NCBI RefSeq assembly: GCF_900141855.1
Contig: NZ_FQYU01000002.1
Location: 248,001-312,000, forward strand
Length of the DNA: 64,000 nt
From: Pseudozobellia thermophila
GTDB taxonomy: Bacteria; Bacteroidota; Bacteroidia; Flavobacteriales; Flavobacteriaceae
Direction of reading: 5' to 3'
Part shown: positions 56,112-64,000 of the stretch, in pieces
Layout: the number at the start of each line of letters is the position of its first letter
Position numbering within the stretch: position 1 is the stretch's first letter
Notes under the pieces: model-generated
What the model was told of the DNA's origin: nothing
The model's database searches: none
What the model saw: only the letters and a program-made list of their open reading frames with translations
Program-made: the position numbers and the translations under genes

Positions 56112-56930
56112 ATGTCGACTGTCAAAAAAGAATACAAACGAGTAACGGTAAAGTCCCTAGTGGACATGAAGAAAAACGGCGAAAAGATATCTATGCTTAC
56201 GGCATACGACTACTCAATGGCCAAAATTGTAGATTCTGCCAATGTAGACGTCATTCTTGTCGGAGACTCGGCCAGTAATGTTATGGCGGGCCACGAGACC
56301 ACCTTACCCATCACCTTGGACCAGATGATTTATCACGCCACTTCGGTAATCCGGGCCGTTCAAAGAGCCTTGGTCGTGGTCGACATTCCTTTCGGAAGCT
56401 ATCAAAGCGATCCCAAGGAAGCCTTGCGTTCCGCCATTCGGATCATGAAGGAAAGCGGTGCCCATGCCGTAAAATTGGAAGGGGGCGAGGAAATCAAGGA
56501 ATCGGTTAAAAGGATATTGAATGCCGGTATACCCGTTATGGGCCATTTGGGCCTTACCCCACAATCGATTTACAAATTCGGTACCTATACCGTAAGGGCC
56601 AAAGAGGAGCAGGAAGCGGAAAAACTTATACAAGATGCCAAGTTGCTCGAAAAACTGGGATGTTTTAGTATCGTATTGGAAAAAATTCCTGCCGAGCTTA
56701 CCAAAAAAGTCTCGGAGAGCATCAGCATACCCACTATTGGGATCGGTGGCGGAAAACATGCCGACGGGCAAGTTCTGGTGATCCACGACCTATTGGGAAT
56801 GACCCACGAGTTCAACCCCAGGTTCTTACGCCGGTATATGAACCTTTATGAGGATATGGGCAATGCCATATCGCAATACGTAAACGACGTAAAAAACAGG
56901 GACTTCCCCAACGACCAAGAACAGTATTAG
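56112..56930 (+). CDS. panB: 3-methyl-2-oxobutanoate hydroxymethyltransferase
   Basis: A 272-residue ketopantoate hydroxymethyltransferase, the first step of pantothenate and CoA synthesis. Metal-binding Asp52 (LVGDSASNV) and Asp91 ([11 protein letters not shown]) are present, as are the VKLEGG and GHLGLTPQS blocks and the C-terminal [20 protein letters not shown]. It is the first gene of a plus-strand run with lspA (18 bases later) and an RluA-type gene. Confidence 0.97.
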   Translation: MSTVKKEYKRVTVKSLVDMKKNGEKISMLTAYDYSMAKIVDSANVDVILVGDSASNVMAGHETTLPITLDQMIYHATSVIRAVQRALVVVDIPFGSYQSDPKEALRSAIRIMKESGAHAVKLEGGEEIKESVKRILNAGIPVMGHLGLTPQSIYKFGTYTVRAKEEQEAEKLIQDAKLLEKLGCFSIVLEKIPAELTKKVSESISIPTIGIGGGKHADGQVLVIHDLLGMTHEFNPRFLRRYMNLYEDMGNAISQYVNDVKNRDFPNDQEQY

Positions 56931-56948
56931 GATTCGAACGATAAAGGA

Positions 56949-57443
56949 ATGGGCTCCACAGGACTACGGAGGTTGGGCATAATTGTACTCGTATTACTGA
57001 ATTTTGGGTGCGACCAAATATCAAAGGATGTGGTACGCCAACGCGTTGTTCCCAACGATTACATACAAGTGGTGGGCGACAATTTTATTCTCACCAATGT
57101 TGAAAACACGGGTGCCATGCTCGGTTTCGGGCAAGACTTCCCCCCTATCCTAAAGATTGTCCTTTTTCAGGTATTGCCCGTTCTGGTCCTCTTGGTCTTA
57201 TTGATCCGGATTCTCGGAAAAAAGGAGCTGGGCCTATGGGCCATCATCGGCTTTGCCTTTGTCATCGGTGGCGGGATCGGCAATTTGGTCGATCGTATCG
57301 CCTATGGTTCGGTAACCGACTTTTTTCAGATTAAGCTCGGCTTTTTAAAAACCGGTATCTTCAATATGGCCGACGTTTCGGTAACCACGGGGGTACTCCT
57401 TCTTTTGGCCTTATCCTTCCGAACAGAAAAACCCGCGGCATAG
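56949..57443 (+). CDS. lspA: Lipoprotein signal peptidase II
   Basis: A 164-residue membrane aspartyl protease with four membrane segments. The conserved residues are visible: Asp22 (FGCDQISK), the NTGAMLG block near 53-59, catalytic Asp115 (GNLVDRI) and Asp142 (FNMADV). It cleaves signal peptides before the lipid-modified cysteine of lipoproteins such as the SusD protein in this window. Its stop shares one base with the GTG start of the next gene. Confidence 0.95.
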   Translation: MGSTGLRRLGIIVLVLLNFGCDQISKDVVRQRVVPNDYIQVVGDNFILTNVENTGAMLGFGQDFPPILKIVLFQVLPVLVLLVLLIRILGKKELGLWAIIGFAFVIGGGIGNLVDRIAYGSVTDFFQIKLGFLKTGIFNMADVSVTTGVLLLLALSFRTEKPAA

Positions 57444-58141
57444 TGGCTAACAAGATCCTTACTACCCCCAAGAACCTACAGGTGCTTTACGAAGACAACC
57501 ACCTGATAATCGTCAACAAACGGCCCGGCGATATCGTCCAGGGCGACAAGACGGGCGATATGCCCTTGAGCGAGGTCGTAAAACTATACCTCAAGGAAAA
57601 ATACAACAAACCCGGAAATGTATATTTGGGGGTGGCCCACCGACTGGACAGGCCGACCTCGGGAATCGTGGTCTTTGCCAAAACCTCAAAGGCACTGCCG
57701 AGGCTCAACAAGCTTTTTGCCGAAAAAAACGCAAAAAAAAGCTATTGGGCCGTAGTAAAAAACGCGCCCAAAAAACCGGAAGCATCCCTGCAGCACTGGC
57801 TAAAGCGCAATAGCCAACAAAACAAATCGTACGCACACGACAAAGAAGTAAAGGACAGTAAAAAAGCGGTTCTCGACTATCGCGTCCTTAAAAAACTAGA
57901 CCGTTATTATCTTTTGGAAATCGATTTGAAGACCGGTCGCCATCACCAGATACGTGCCCAATTGGCTGCCATCGGTTGCCCCATAAAAGGGGACCTCAAA
58001 TACGGTTTTGACCGTAGCAACAAAGACGCCAGTATCCATTTACACGCCCGAAGGCTTTCTTTCGTACACCCGGTCAAAAAAGAGCCCGTCAACCTAGTGG
58101 CCCCTCCCCCTAAGGATCCTGTTTGGAACGCTTGTTGTTAA
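57443..58141 (+). CDS. RluA family pseudouridine synthase
   Basis: A 232-residue pseudouridine synthase of the RluA family. The catalytic motif HRLDRPTSG has the nucleophile Asp69, and later blocks LLEIDLKTGRHHQIRAQLA and GDLKYGF are typical. It has no S4 domain and should modify a uridine in rRNA or tRNA; which one is not clear. It starts at GTG overlapping the lspA stop by one base, so the two are coupled. Confidence 0.93.
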   Translation: MANKILTTPKNLQVLYEDNHLIIVNKRPGDIVQGDKTGDMPLSEVVKLYLKEKYNKPGNVYLGVAHRLDRPTSGIVVFAKTSKALPRLNKLFAEKNAKKSYWAVVKNAPKKPEASLQHWLKRNSQQNKSYAHDKEVKDSKKAVLDYRVLKKLDRYYLLEIDLKTGRHHQIRAQLAAIGCPIKGDLKYGFDRSNKDASIHLHARRLSFVHPVKKEPVNLVAPPPKDPVWNACC

Positions 58142-58168
58142 ATACCTTATATTTAACGACAAACACTA

Positions 58169-58260
58169 CACCATGATCAAAAGAACACTTTTCATTTGCA
58201 CCATGATCAAAAGAACACTTTTCATTTGCACCATGATCAAAAGAACACTTTTCATTTGCA
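58169..58260 (+). repeat. Three tandem 30-bp repeats at a signal-peptide start
   Basis: Three identical copies of a 30-base unit (ATGs at 58173, 58203 and 58233) cover the start of the DUF4252 lipoprotein gene; the identical block runs 92 bases. Each unit encodes MIKRTLFICT, with the last ending in S. The length is a multiple of three, so adding or losing a copy keeps the frame. Confidence 0.95.
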
Positions 58261-58751
58261 GCCTCGTGATACTCGCCAATTGCGGGTCTTACAATTCCAT
58301 CGATTCATTCTACAATGCCCACAAGGAAGACGACCAGGTAACTGCGGTACGCATACCGCGTTTTATGTTGTCGATGATCGGCAATATTTCGCCCGAAATG
58401 AAAACGCTAGTAGGCAATACCAAAGACCTGCGCTATATGCAGTTTCCCAGTGCCACCCCTGAACGTACTTCCTTCCTCAACAAGCAAATGAACGGTATTA
58501 CGGGGAATTCGTTTATCGAGGTCTATCGAAAAAACGACAACCTTAAACGAAATATCATATCTATTAGGGAAAGGGGGAATGCGGTCAAGGAAATCCTGAT
58601 ATACAACAATAACAACCTCAATGGCTCCTTCCTTTATTTCAACGGCAATTTCGACCCGGTAAAAGTAAGGCAAATGGCCCAAAACGAGGAATTTCAAAAC
58701 CTGGGTGCCAATTTGATCGATCAATATCAAATGAGCCCGCCGCAAAACTGA
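58173..58751 (+). CDS. DUF4252 family lipoprotein with triplicated N-terminus
   Basis: A 192-residue protein if read from the first ATG. Its third ATG at 58233 gives a normal lipoprotein signal: a basic start, a hydrophobic core and the lipobox LANC with Cys17. The first two ATGs add two extra copies of MIKRTLFICT, giving a longer signal with three positively charged patches. The mature part (NCGSYNSIDSFYNAHKEDD, RIPRFMLSMIG, LNGSFLYFNGNFD) fits DUF4252, an outer-membrane family of unknown role. Which ATG is used is not clear from sequence, as no Shine-Dalgarno is present. Confidence 0.8.
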   Translation: MIKRTLFICTMIKRTLFICTMIKRTLFICSLVILANCGSYNSIDSFYNAHKEDDQVTAVRIPRFMLSMIGNISPEMKTLVGNTKDLRYMQFPSATPERTSFLNKQMNGITGNSFIEVYRKNDNLKRNIISIRERGNAVKEILIYNNNNLNGSFLYFNGNFDPVKVRQMAQNEEFQNLGANLIDQYQMSPPQN

Positions 58752-59269
58752 ACCCATTCCTTCTTCCATGAAAGAGCAATTCCGGCATAACAAGGAAGAC
58801 GTTTACCTAACACATTAACTCCACGGTCGGTATCGCCCCTGCCGTAGCATACCCTCGGCCCCATTGCCAAATTGCGCCTGCAATATCCAAAGACAAAGTT
58901 TAAGGGCACCAGCGATAATTCAGGGCATGTGCAAACCTTTATCCCAAATGAAGCCATTGATTTTAGAATCACCCTTGCTCCCTTTAATTGATTTCTTATT
59001 GTATTGAAGGGCAATGGTATATAAGAAATAGCCAAAAGGGGTACAGCCCCTTAGCTTCTTTGGGAACCCGACCCGGCAAGGAAAATCACATATATATCAT
59101 TTGTAGATTTTCTGTTCGGTCTGCATTTATTAAATTAGCCCGCTTGTTAGCCCGGCTAGTAACTTAAACACTTAATTATGGTGCTTATCCCTATCACTTA
59201 ACACTCACATGCAACCCTACCTTAACATCAGTAATTAAGGGGGCACCATTTGACACATCAACTTAACTC
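58752..59269 (+). other. 518-base gene-free region with a possible leader pseudoknot
   Basis: No credible gene is seen in this gap on either strand. Near its right end CTTAATT (59171-59177) and ATGGTGC (59178-59184) are complementary to AATTAAG (59233-59239) and GCACCAT (59243-59249). The order A-B-A'-B' is that of an H-type pseudoknot, 20 bases before the permease ATG. An AT-rich ATATATCATTTG (about 59091-59102) could be a weak -7 region. Confidence 0.35.
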
Positions 59270-60991
59270 ATGGACACTACTACAGATTATCAGCAATTTG
59301 AAGATTTAAACGAAGAGCAACTACCCGTCGCCAAACATAAATTACACGATTGGACCCATTTTGCCGGACTCTATGCCGCAGAGCACGTAGCAGCCACCGA
59401 ATTTGTCATAGGGGCTACATTTGTCGCGCTCGGGGCCAAAACCATGGATATTCTCCTGGGCCTGTTGATCGGTAATATCCTGGCCGTTCTCAGCTGGACG
59501 TTTATTACCTCGCCCATTGCCGTAGACACTAGGCTTAGCCTATATACCTACCTGAACAAAATTGCCGGCGACTCTATGACCAAGCTTTATAATTGGGCCA
59601 ATGTAATTATATTTTCGGTCATTTCCGCCGCCATGATCACCGTATCGGCCACGGCGGTGCGTTTTGCTTTTGACGTGCCGGCCCAGTTAAACTGGTACCC
59701 TACCAACCTGTGGTTTGTATTGATCGTATTTTGCGTAGGTGCCGTCGTGGTATCCATCGCCATTTATGGCTTTAATGCCGTTTCGGAATTTTCGGGCATA
59801 TGCGCCCCTTGGCTCTTCGTTATGTTCACCAGTGGCGCCATGGTACTTTTACCCGCCCTCTCATTGGACGTTCTGGGGAAGACCCTGCCTGCCGGATGGA
59901 ACGATTTTATTGCCCTGGGCGACCAGTCCATTTGGACGGGACTTGACAGCAACGGCGAGCCCGGTATAGGCCTCATAGAGGTCATCGGCTTTGCCTGGGC
60001 GGCCAATACGATTACCCATTTTGGACTCATAGACATGGCGCTTTTGCGTTTTGCCAAAAAGAAAATTTATGGCCTATCGACCAGTACGGGAATGATGTTC
60101 GGGCACTACGTCGCCTGGATCGCAGCAGGTATCATGGGTGCCGGTGCGGCCGTAATCATAGGGAAATCGATCGTGGAGCTAGATCCAGGGGATGTCGCCT
60201 ATTACGCCTTGGGCTGGTCGGGCTTCGTCATCGTCATAGTGGCCGGGTGGACGACCGCTATCACCAACCTGTACCGCGCAGGCCTGGCGGCACAAGCTAT
60301 TTTCCATAACCACTCGAGAAAGAAAACCACCATAGTGGTAGGATTGATAACCGTTGCCATCGCATGTTTCCCCTTCGTTTTTTCACAAATACTACCGCTG
60401 CTTACCTATGCCGGCCTATTGGTCGTTCCCGTAGGGGCCATCGTATTTGCCGAACACCAGATATTCCCTAGAATAGGTTATACCCGCTATTGGTCTTCGT
60501 ACAGCCAACTGACTTTTAGCACCCCGGCAGTAGCCTCATGGGCATTGGGACTCTTGTTTGGTTTTGGCCTCAACGCCTTTAACGTCATGTCTTTCTTTTA
60601 CCTGTTTATTCCCACATGGATATTTACGATCCTTGTCTATACCCTTATGGCGGGCCGATATGGAGCCAAGAAAGCCTATCCAGAAGCCCAGAAACAAGAG
60701 GAAATACGTCTCCAGAACATTGAAAAATTTCATGAACACAAGGCCAAATCGCAACCCTTGACCGTAAAGGACAATTCCTTTCTTACGCGGACACTACAGG
60801 TCATCTCGCTTATTACCTTGGTAATTACCCTTATTTTGGCCGCCATTACGCTATTCGGTAGTTCTGACGAGACCTTTTATGTGGAAAATCGCGAGGTATT
60901 TTACAAATACGCATTTATCTGCACCCTACTCTATTTTATAACAGCCTATTGGGCCCTTAAACGCGGAAAACAAAAAAAAGCAGCATTGTAA
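59270..60991 (+). CDS. NCS1-like permease, candidate mannitol/polyol importer
   Basis: A 573-residue inner membrane protein with about twelve membrane segments, a polar N-terminus and charged C-terminal loops. It resembles the cytosine/purine (NCS1) permease superfamily (FIGATFVALGAKTMDILLG, GVGFAWAANTITHFG-like block near 240, NLYRAGLAAQAIF). Its stop overlaps the start of mannitol 2-dehydrogenase by one base, so the two are one operon. Transport of a polyol such as mannitol is therefore likely, although NCS1 members usually carry nucleobases or related compounds. The signature is too weak to name a substrate. Confidence 0.75.
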   Translation: MDTTTDYQQFEDLNEEQLPVAKHKLHDWTHFAGLYAAEHVAATEFVIGATFVALGAKTMDILLGLLIGNILAVLSWTFITSPIAVDTRLSLYTYLNKIAGDSMTKLYNWANVIIFSVISAAMITVSATAVRFAFDVPAQLNWYPTNLWFVLIVFCVGAVVVSIAIYGFNAVSEFSGICAPWLFVMFTSGAMVLLPALSLDVLGKTLPAGWNDFIALGDQSIWTGLDSNGEPGIGLIEVIGFAWAANTITHFGLIDMALLRFAKKKIYGLSTSTGMMFGHYVAWIAAGIMGAGAAVIIGKSIVELDPGDVAYYALGWSGFVIVIVAGWTTAITNLYRAGLAAQAIFHNHSRKKTTIVVGLITVAIACFPFVFSQILPLLTYAGLLVVPVGAIVFAEHQIFPRIGYTRYWSSYSQLTFSTPAVASWALGLLFGFGLNAFNVMSFFYLFIPTWIFTILVYTLMAGRYGAKKAYPEAQKQEEIRLQNIEKFHEHKAKSQPLTVKDNSFLTRTLQVISLITLVITLILAAITLFGSSDETFYVENREVFYKYAFICTLLYFITAYWALKRGKQKKAAL

Positions 60992-62475
60992 TGAAAAACA
61001 CCCTAACTCTGGAACAAAAGAACGTAGCGGAATTGGCAGGACGCATTCCTTGTCCTTCCTATGATAGAAACAACCTGGTATCGGGCATGGTGCATATTGG
61101 CGTGGGCGGTTTCCATCGTTCGCACCAAGCCTTTTACACCAATGCCCTTCAAGAGAAATACGGCGCACCCGAATGGGGCATCTGCGGTATCGGCCTGAGG
61201 GAGGGCGACCGCAAAATATACGACGTGCTGACCAAGCAAAACGGACTTTACACCTTGATCGTAAAGCACCCCGATGGCAAGGTAGCACCCAAGGTCATAG
61301 GTTCTATATGCGATTTTTTACTAGGCGTCGACGATGCCAAAAAAGTAATCGACCGCATGGCGGACCCGGCCACAAGAATTGTTTCCCTCACCATTACCGA
61401 GGGCGGCTATAATTTTAATCCATCTACGGGAGAATTCGACTTTGAAAACCGAGATATCCAGCACGACCTACAACATCCCGACGCACCTAAGACGGTTTAC
61501 GGATTTTTGACCGCCTCCCTAAAAAAACGACGTGATAAAAACCTGCCGGCATTCACCCTAATGTCTTGCGACAATATTCAGCACAATGGCGATATGGCCC
61601 GTAAAATGTTGCTTGCCTTTGCCAAAAGGCAAGACACCGCCTTGGCCGACTGGATCGAACGCGAAGTTTGTTTTCCCAATAGTATGGTGGATCGTATAAC
61701 ACCGGTGACCACGGCCGCGGATATCGCCTATCTCGAAGAGAATTACGGTATTAAGGACGAATGGCCCGTAACCTGCGAACCCTTTATACAATGGGTGGTA
61801 GAGGACAATTTTTCGAACGGCCGACCTGAATTTGAAAAGGTTGGCGTACAATTTGTACCCGATGTAAAGCCCTACGAAAAAATGAAACTTCGTTTATTGA
61901 ACGCAGGCCATTCGGTCTTGGGCATATTGGGAGCCTTACACGGCCACCCTACCATTAATGCCTGTATGGAAGACCCGACCTTCGTTACCTATTTAAGAAC
62001 CTTTATGGACCGTGAGGCCACCCCTACCCTCGACGAGGTAAAGGGAATCGACCTTAACGCCTACAAGGATAGCCTACAGGAGCGTTTTGCCAACCCCAAT
62101 ATAAAGGATAGTGTAAGCCGCATCTGTTCTGAAAGTTCTGCCAAATTGCCCAAGTTCTTGTTTGAGACCCTTCAAGAGAATCTATCGGCGGAAAGAAGCA
62201 TCGAGTTTATAACTCTGATCATTGCCGCTTGGTGCTATTACAGCGACAAACAGGCCGATAAGAACGGGCAGCCCCTGGAGATTATCGATGCCATGCAAGA
62301 GGAGCTTCACCAAGCCGCAAAGCAAACCGCAACGGATCCCTTGGCCTTTATTAAACAAGAATCCCTTTTCGGAAACCTTGCGAAAAACGAGCGTTTTGCA
62401 AAATCATATGTAAATATGGTAGGGAAAATTTACAAGGATGCCGATGTTAAAAAATATATGGAAACCATGATATAA
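60991..62475 (+). CDS. Mannitol 2-dehydrogenase family protein
   Basis: A 494-residue long-chain polyol dehydrogenase. The NAD-binding motif GVGGFHRSH is at residues 37-45, and the catalytic set Lys299, Asn304 and His307 (KLRLLNAGHSV) matches mannitol 2-dehydrogenase. It oxidises D-mannitol to D-fructose; fructuronate or tagaturonate reductases share the fold, but they are less likely given the neighbouring transporter and the presence of an SDR-type uxuB elsewhere. Mannitol is abundant in brown algae, which suits a marine host. No fructokinase gene is present in the window. Confidence 0.9.
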   Translation: MKNTLTLEQKNVAELAGRIPCPSYDRNNLVSGMVHIGVGGFHRSHQAFYTNALQEKYGAPEWGICGIGLREGDRKIYDVLTKQNGLYTLIVKHPDGKVAPKVIGSICDFLLGVDDAKKVIDRMADPATRIVSLTITEGGYNFNPSTGEFDFENRDIQHDLQHPDAPKTVYGFLTASLKKRRDKNLPAFTLMSCDNIQHNGDMARKMLLAFAKRQDTALADWIEREVCFPNSMVDRITPVTTAADIAYLEENYGIKDEWPVTCEPFIQWVVEDNFSNGRPEFEKVGVQFVPDVKPYEKMKLRLLNAGHSVLGILGALHGHPTINACMEDPTFVTYLRTFMDREATPTLDEVKGIDLNAYKDSLQERFANPNIKDSVSRICSESSAKLPKFLFETLQENLSAERSIEFITLIIAAWCYYSDKQADKNGQPLEIIDAMQEELHQAAKQTATDPLAFIKQESLFGNLAKNERFAKSYVNMVGKIYKDADVKKYMETMI

Positions 62476-62514
62476 GTTCATCTTTTCAAGATACGGACGA
62501 ACATCCCTGAAAAT

Positions 62515-62545
62515 AAAAAGAGCGGCCATAAGCCGCTCTTTTTGT
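62515..62545 (+). terminator. Terminator between mannitol dehydrogenase and cold-shock genes
   Basis: An 8-bp stem AGAGCGGC (62519-62526) / GCCGCTCT (62532-62539) with a CATAA loop, flanked by A-rich sequence on the left and five T on the right. It can act for both convergent genes. Confidence 0.85.
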
Positions 62546-62562
62546 ATCTATTTCATCTGAGT

Positions 62563-62754
62563 TTAAACCAGCTCTACCTTAACGGCGTTCAGACCTTTTT
62601 GGCCTTGTTGCGTTTCGTAGCGTACTTGGTCGTTCTCCTCGATTTCATCGATAAGGCCCGATACGTGTACGAAAACATCTTCACTTGAATCGGTCGGTGT
62701 TATAAAACCAAAACCTTTGTCATTGTTAAAAAACTTTACTGTTCCTTCTTGCAT
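62563..62754 (-). CDS. Cold-shock protein (CspA family)
   Basis: A 63-residue single-stranded nucleic-acid binding protein of one cold-shock domain. RNP1 is KGFGFI at residues 13-18 and RNP2 is VFVH at 27-30. It is an RNA chaperone in the cytoplasm. The 126-base gap to the desaturase gene on the same strand may hold its leader, which in this family is often temperature-responsive; no specific structure was confirmed. Confidence 0.95.
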   Translation of the reverse strand: MQEGTVKFFNNDKGFGFITPTDSSEDVFVHVSGLIDEIEENDQVRYETQQGQKGLNAVKVELV

Positions 62755-62880
62755 AATTGTAATATATTAATTTTTAAAATTTATCTGCTATTCATTGGCG
62801 AATGTGCGGGCCTACATTAAGGTTAACACCTATGTTACCTACCCATTCCATTGGATATAGCTATCCATTTTTATATTGTT

Positions 62881-63933
62881 TTAAGTGCTTTGGACGGGAA
62901 TCATATCCGTGCGTCCCAAGTCTTTGAGCATTTGAAAATGCTTGATTACCGCTGTTAAAAAAGAGCCATTGGTGTGATAGGGCAATCCGAATTCCTCCGC
63001 CGTCCGTTTTACGATCGGGGCTATTTTTCTATAGTGGACATGTGATATGTTCGGAAAAAGGTGATGCTCTATCTGATGTGTAAGCCCTCCTACCAACCAA
63101 GACAGGACCACGCTTTTTTGAGCAAAATTACAGGTCGTCTCCAACTGATGTGCCAAGCGACCGGAATCTAAGTTTCCGTTTTCATCCGGTAGCGGAAAAG
63201 CGGCGTCGGGAGATACATGGGCCGTTTGAAAGACCAAGGATATACTTAACCCGGTTACAAAGTGCATTGCCAAAAAGGCCAGTACTACCGTCCATGGGGC
63301 AAAAGCCGTTAAAACGATCGGCAATACCAAGGCGTAGGAATAATACACCACTTTCCAAGCCGCGATCTTGAACAAACCTTTTATATAGGTCTTGCGGTCC
63401 TTGATCAGTCCTAATTTATAATACCTCTTGTACCTGATAAAATCTTTGGAAGTGACCCACGAAATCGTCGACAAACCGTAAAAGAACCATGCATACCAAT
63501 GTTGGTACCTGTGCAGTTTGTTTCTTTTTGCATGGGGCGAAAACCGAAGAAAGAACGGGGCGTTTATATCATCGTCGTGTTCTTCGATGTTGGTAAAACT
63601 GTGGTGCAGCACATTGTGCTGTAACCGCCATACCTTATCATTGGCCCCAATTAAATTTATGGTATAGCCCATGAGTTTGTTAACGATCTTGTTTTTTGAG
63701 TAAGATCCGTGTATGGCATCGTGCATTACACCCATGCCAATACCCGCCATACCCAATCCACTTAGAATATACAATCCGAACAATAAGGGAATACTGGTTA
63801 TAGGGGCGAAAATGATAAATGCCAATGGCGTAAAAAACAGCAAGAGCATAAAAATGGTCTTTATAACCATGCGTTTGTTGCCGTACCTACTTTTTTTGGC
63901 GGTCTTGAAATATTCGGATACCCGAAGCTTCAA
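62881..63933 (-). CDS. Membrane fatty acid desaturase (acyl-CoA/acyl-lipid type)
   Basis: A 350-residue membrane desaturase. The three histidine boxes for the di-iron centre are HDAIH (71-75), HNVLHH (106-111) and HQIEHH (286-291), and the membrane segments lie at about 26-45, 48-68, 148-162 and 200-240. The QIEHH box places it with front-end or linoleoyl-CoA-type desaturases, without a cytochrome b5 domain. It introduces a double bond into fatty acids, probably helping membrane fluidity in the cold. The gene upstream of it is outside the window. Confidence 0.9.
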   Translation of the reverse strand: MKLRVSEYFKTAKKSRYGNKRMVIKTIFMLLLFFTPLAFIIFAPITSIPLLFGLYILSGLGMAGIGMGVMHDAIHGSYSKNKIVNKLMGYTINLIGANDKVWRLQHNVLHHSFTNIEEHDDDINAPFFLRFSPHAKRNKLHRYQHWYAWFFYGLSTISWVTSKDFIRYKRYYKLGLIKDRKTYIKGLFKIAAWKVVYYSYALVLPIVLTAFAPWTVVLAFLAMHFVTGLSISLVFQTAHVSPDAAFPLPDENGNLDSGRLAHQLETTCNFAQKSVVLSWLVGGLTHQIEHHLFPNISHVHYRKIAPIVKRTAEEFGLPYHTNGSFLTAVIKHFQMLKDLGRTDMIPVQST

Positions 63934-64000
63934 TGTCTTTGAAAAATCAGAACTAACTGATTTTGAAAATCTTAATGTTTTGATATGAAAAGAAATTAGT

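Noticed and set aside
58727-59035. 102-codon open frame on the minus strand in the long gap before the permease
   Set aside because: No motif, no recognisable start signal, and it overlaps the end of the DUF4252 gene.

Overview
The window is chromosomal DNA from a marine member of the Flavobacteriaceae (Bacteroidota), most like the Zobellia/Maribacter/Arenibacter group; this is judged from gene content and cannot be fixed to a genus here. The signs are a SusC/SusD pair controlled by a FecR anti-sigma factor and an ECF sigma factor, many proteins starting with a CarboxypepD_reg-like domain before a TonB barrel, TAnnTTTG-type -7 promoter boxes just ahead of start codons, families largely confined to Bacteroidota (DUF6146, DUF6787 and DUF4252 types), and GC in the mid-forties by eye. 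No rRNA, tRNA, CRISPR array, insertion sequence or prophage was seen. Genes are densely packed; only two gaps exceed 300 bases.

1-14 kb is mostly housekeeping: the end of serC with serA, small membrane or lipoproteins, a TonB receptor with a small exported Cys/His protein, a sterol-desaturase-family enzyme, a periplasmic sulfite oxidase with its c-type cytochrome, folE, an ABC ATPase/CPBP protease/TIGR02757 operon, an AraC regulator and a TlpA-like thioredoxin. 14-18 kb is an iron module: a siderophore-type TonB receptor and a PepSY membrane protein, with two copies of an AT-rich operator-like motif before the receptor. 18-26 kb holds an SDR/AraC pair, a nitrilase-type hydrolase, an SGNH hydrolase with an exported Gfo/Idh oxidoreductase, a retinol-saturase-like flavoprotein and a PhyH-type dioxygenase.

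26-45 kb is the most distinctive part, a sugar-acid catabolic locus. Eight genes on the minus strand follow in the order a substrate would meet them: SusC, SusD, a Tat-exported enolase-superfamily dehydratase, an exported RraA-like protein, an exported SnoaL-like protein, a BASS-family inner-membrane carrier, KDG kinase and KDPG aldolase. Convergent to them are an SDR-type mannonate oxidoreductase and mannonate dehydratase, which also yield KDG. Next to those is an oxidative L-fucose-like branch: Zn dehydrogenase, lactonase, sugar mutarotase and a FAH-family enzyme resembling 2-keto-3-deoxy-arabinonate dehydratase. A divergent ECF sigma/FecR pair probably controls SusCD. The locus has no glycoside hydrolase, polysaccharide lyase or sulfatase, so it looks built for small sugar acids or oligosaccharides cut elsewhere.

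45-64 kb holds dnaK, exported Gfo/Idh proteins (one divergent from a DUF1080 protein, suggesting 3-keto-glycoside chemistry), L-serine ammonia-lyase, panB-lspA-rluA, a lipoprotein whose signal-peptide start is triplicated by a 30-bp tandem repeat, an NCS1-like permease overlapping a mannitol 2-dehydrogenase, a cold-shock protein and a membrane fatty-acid desaturase.
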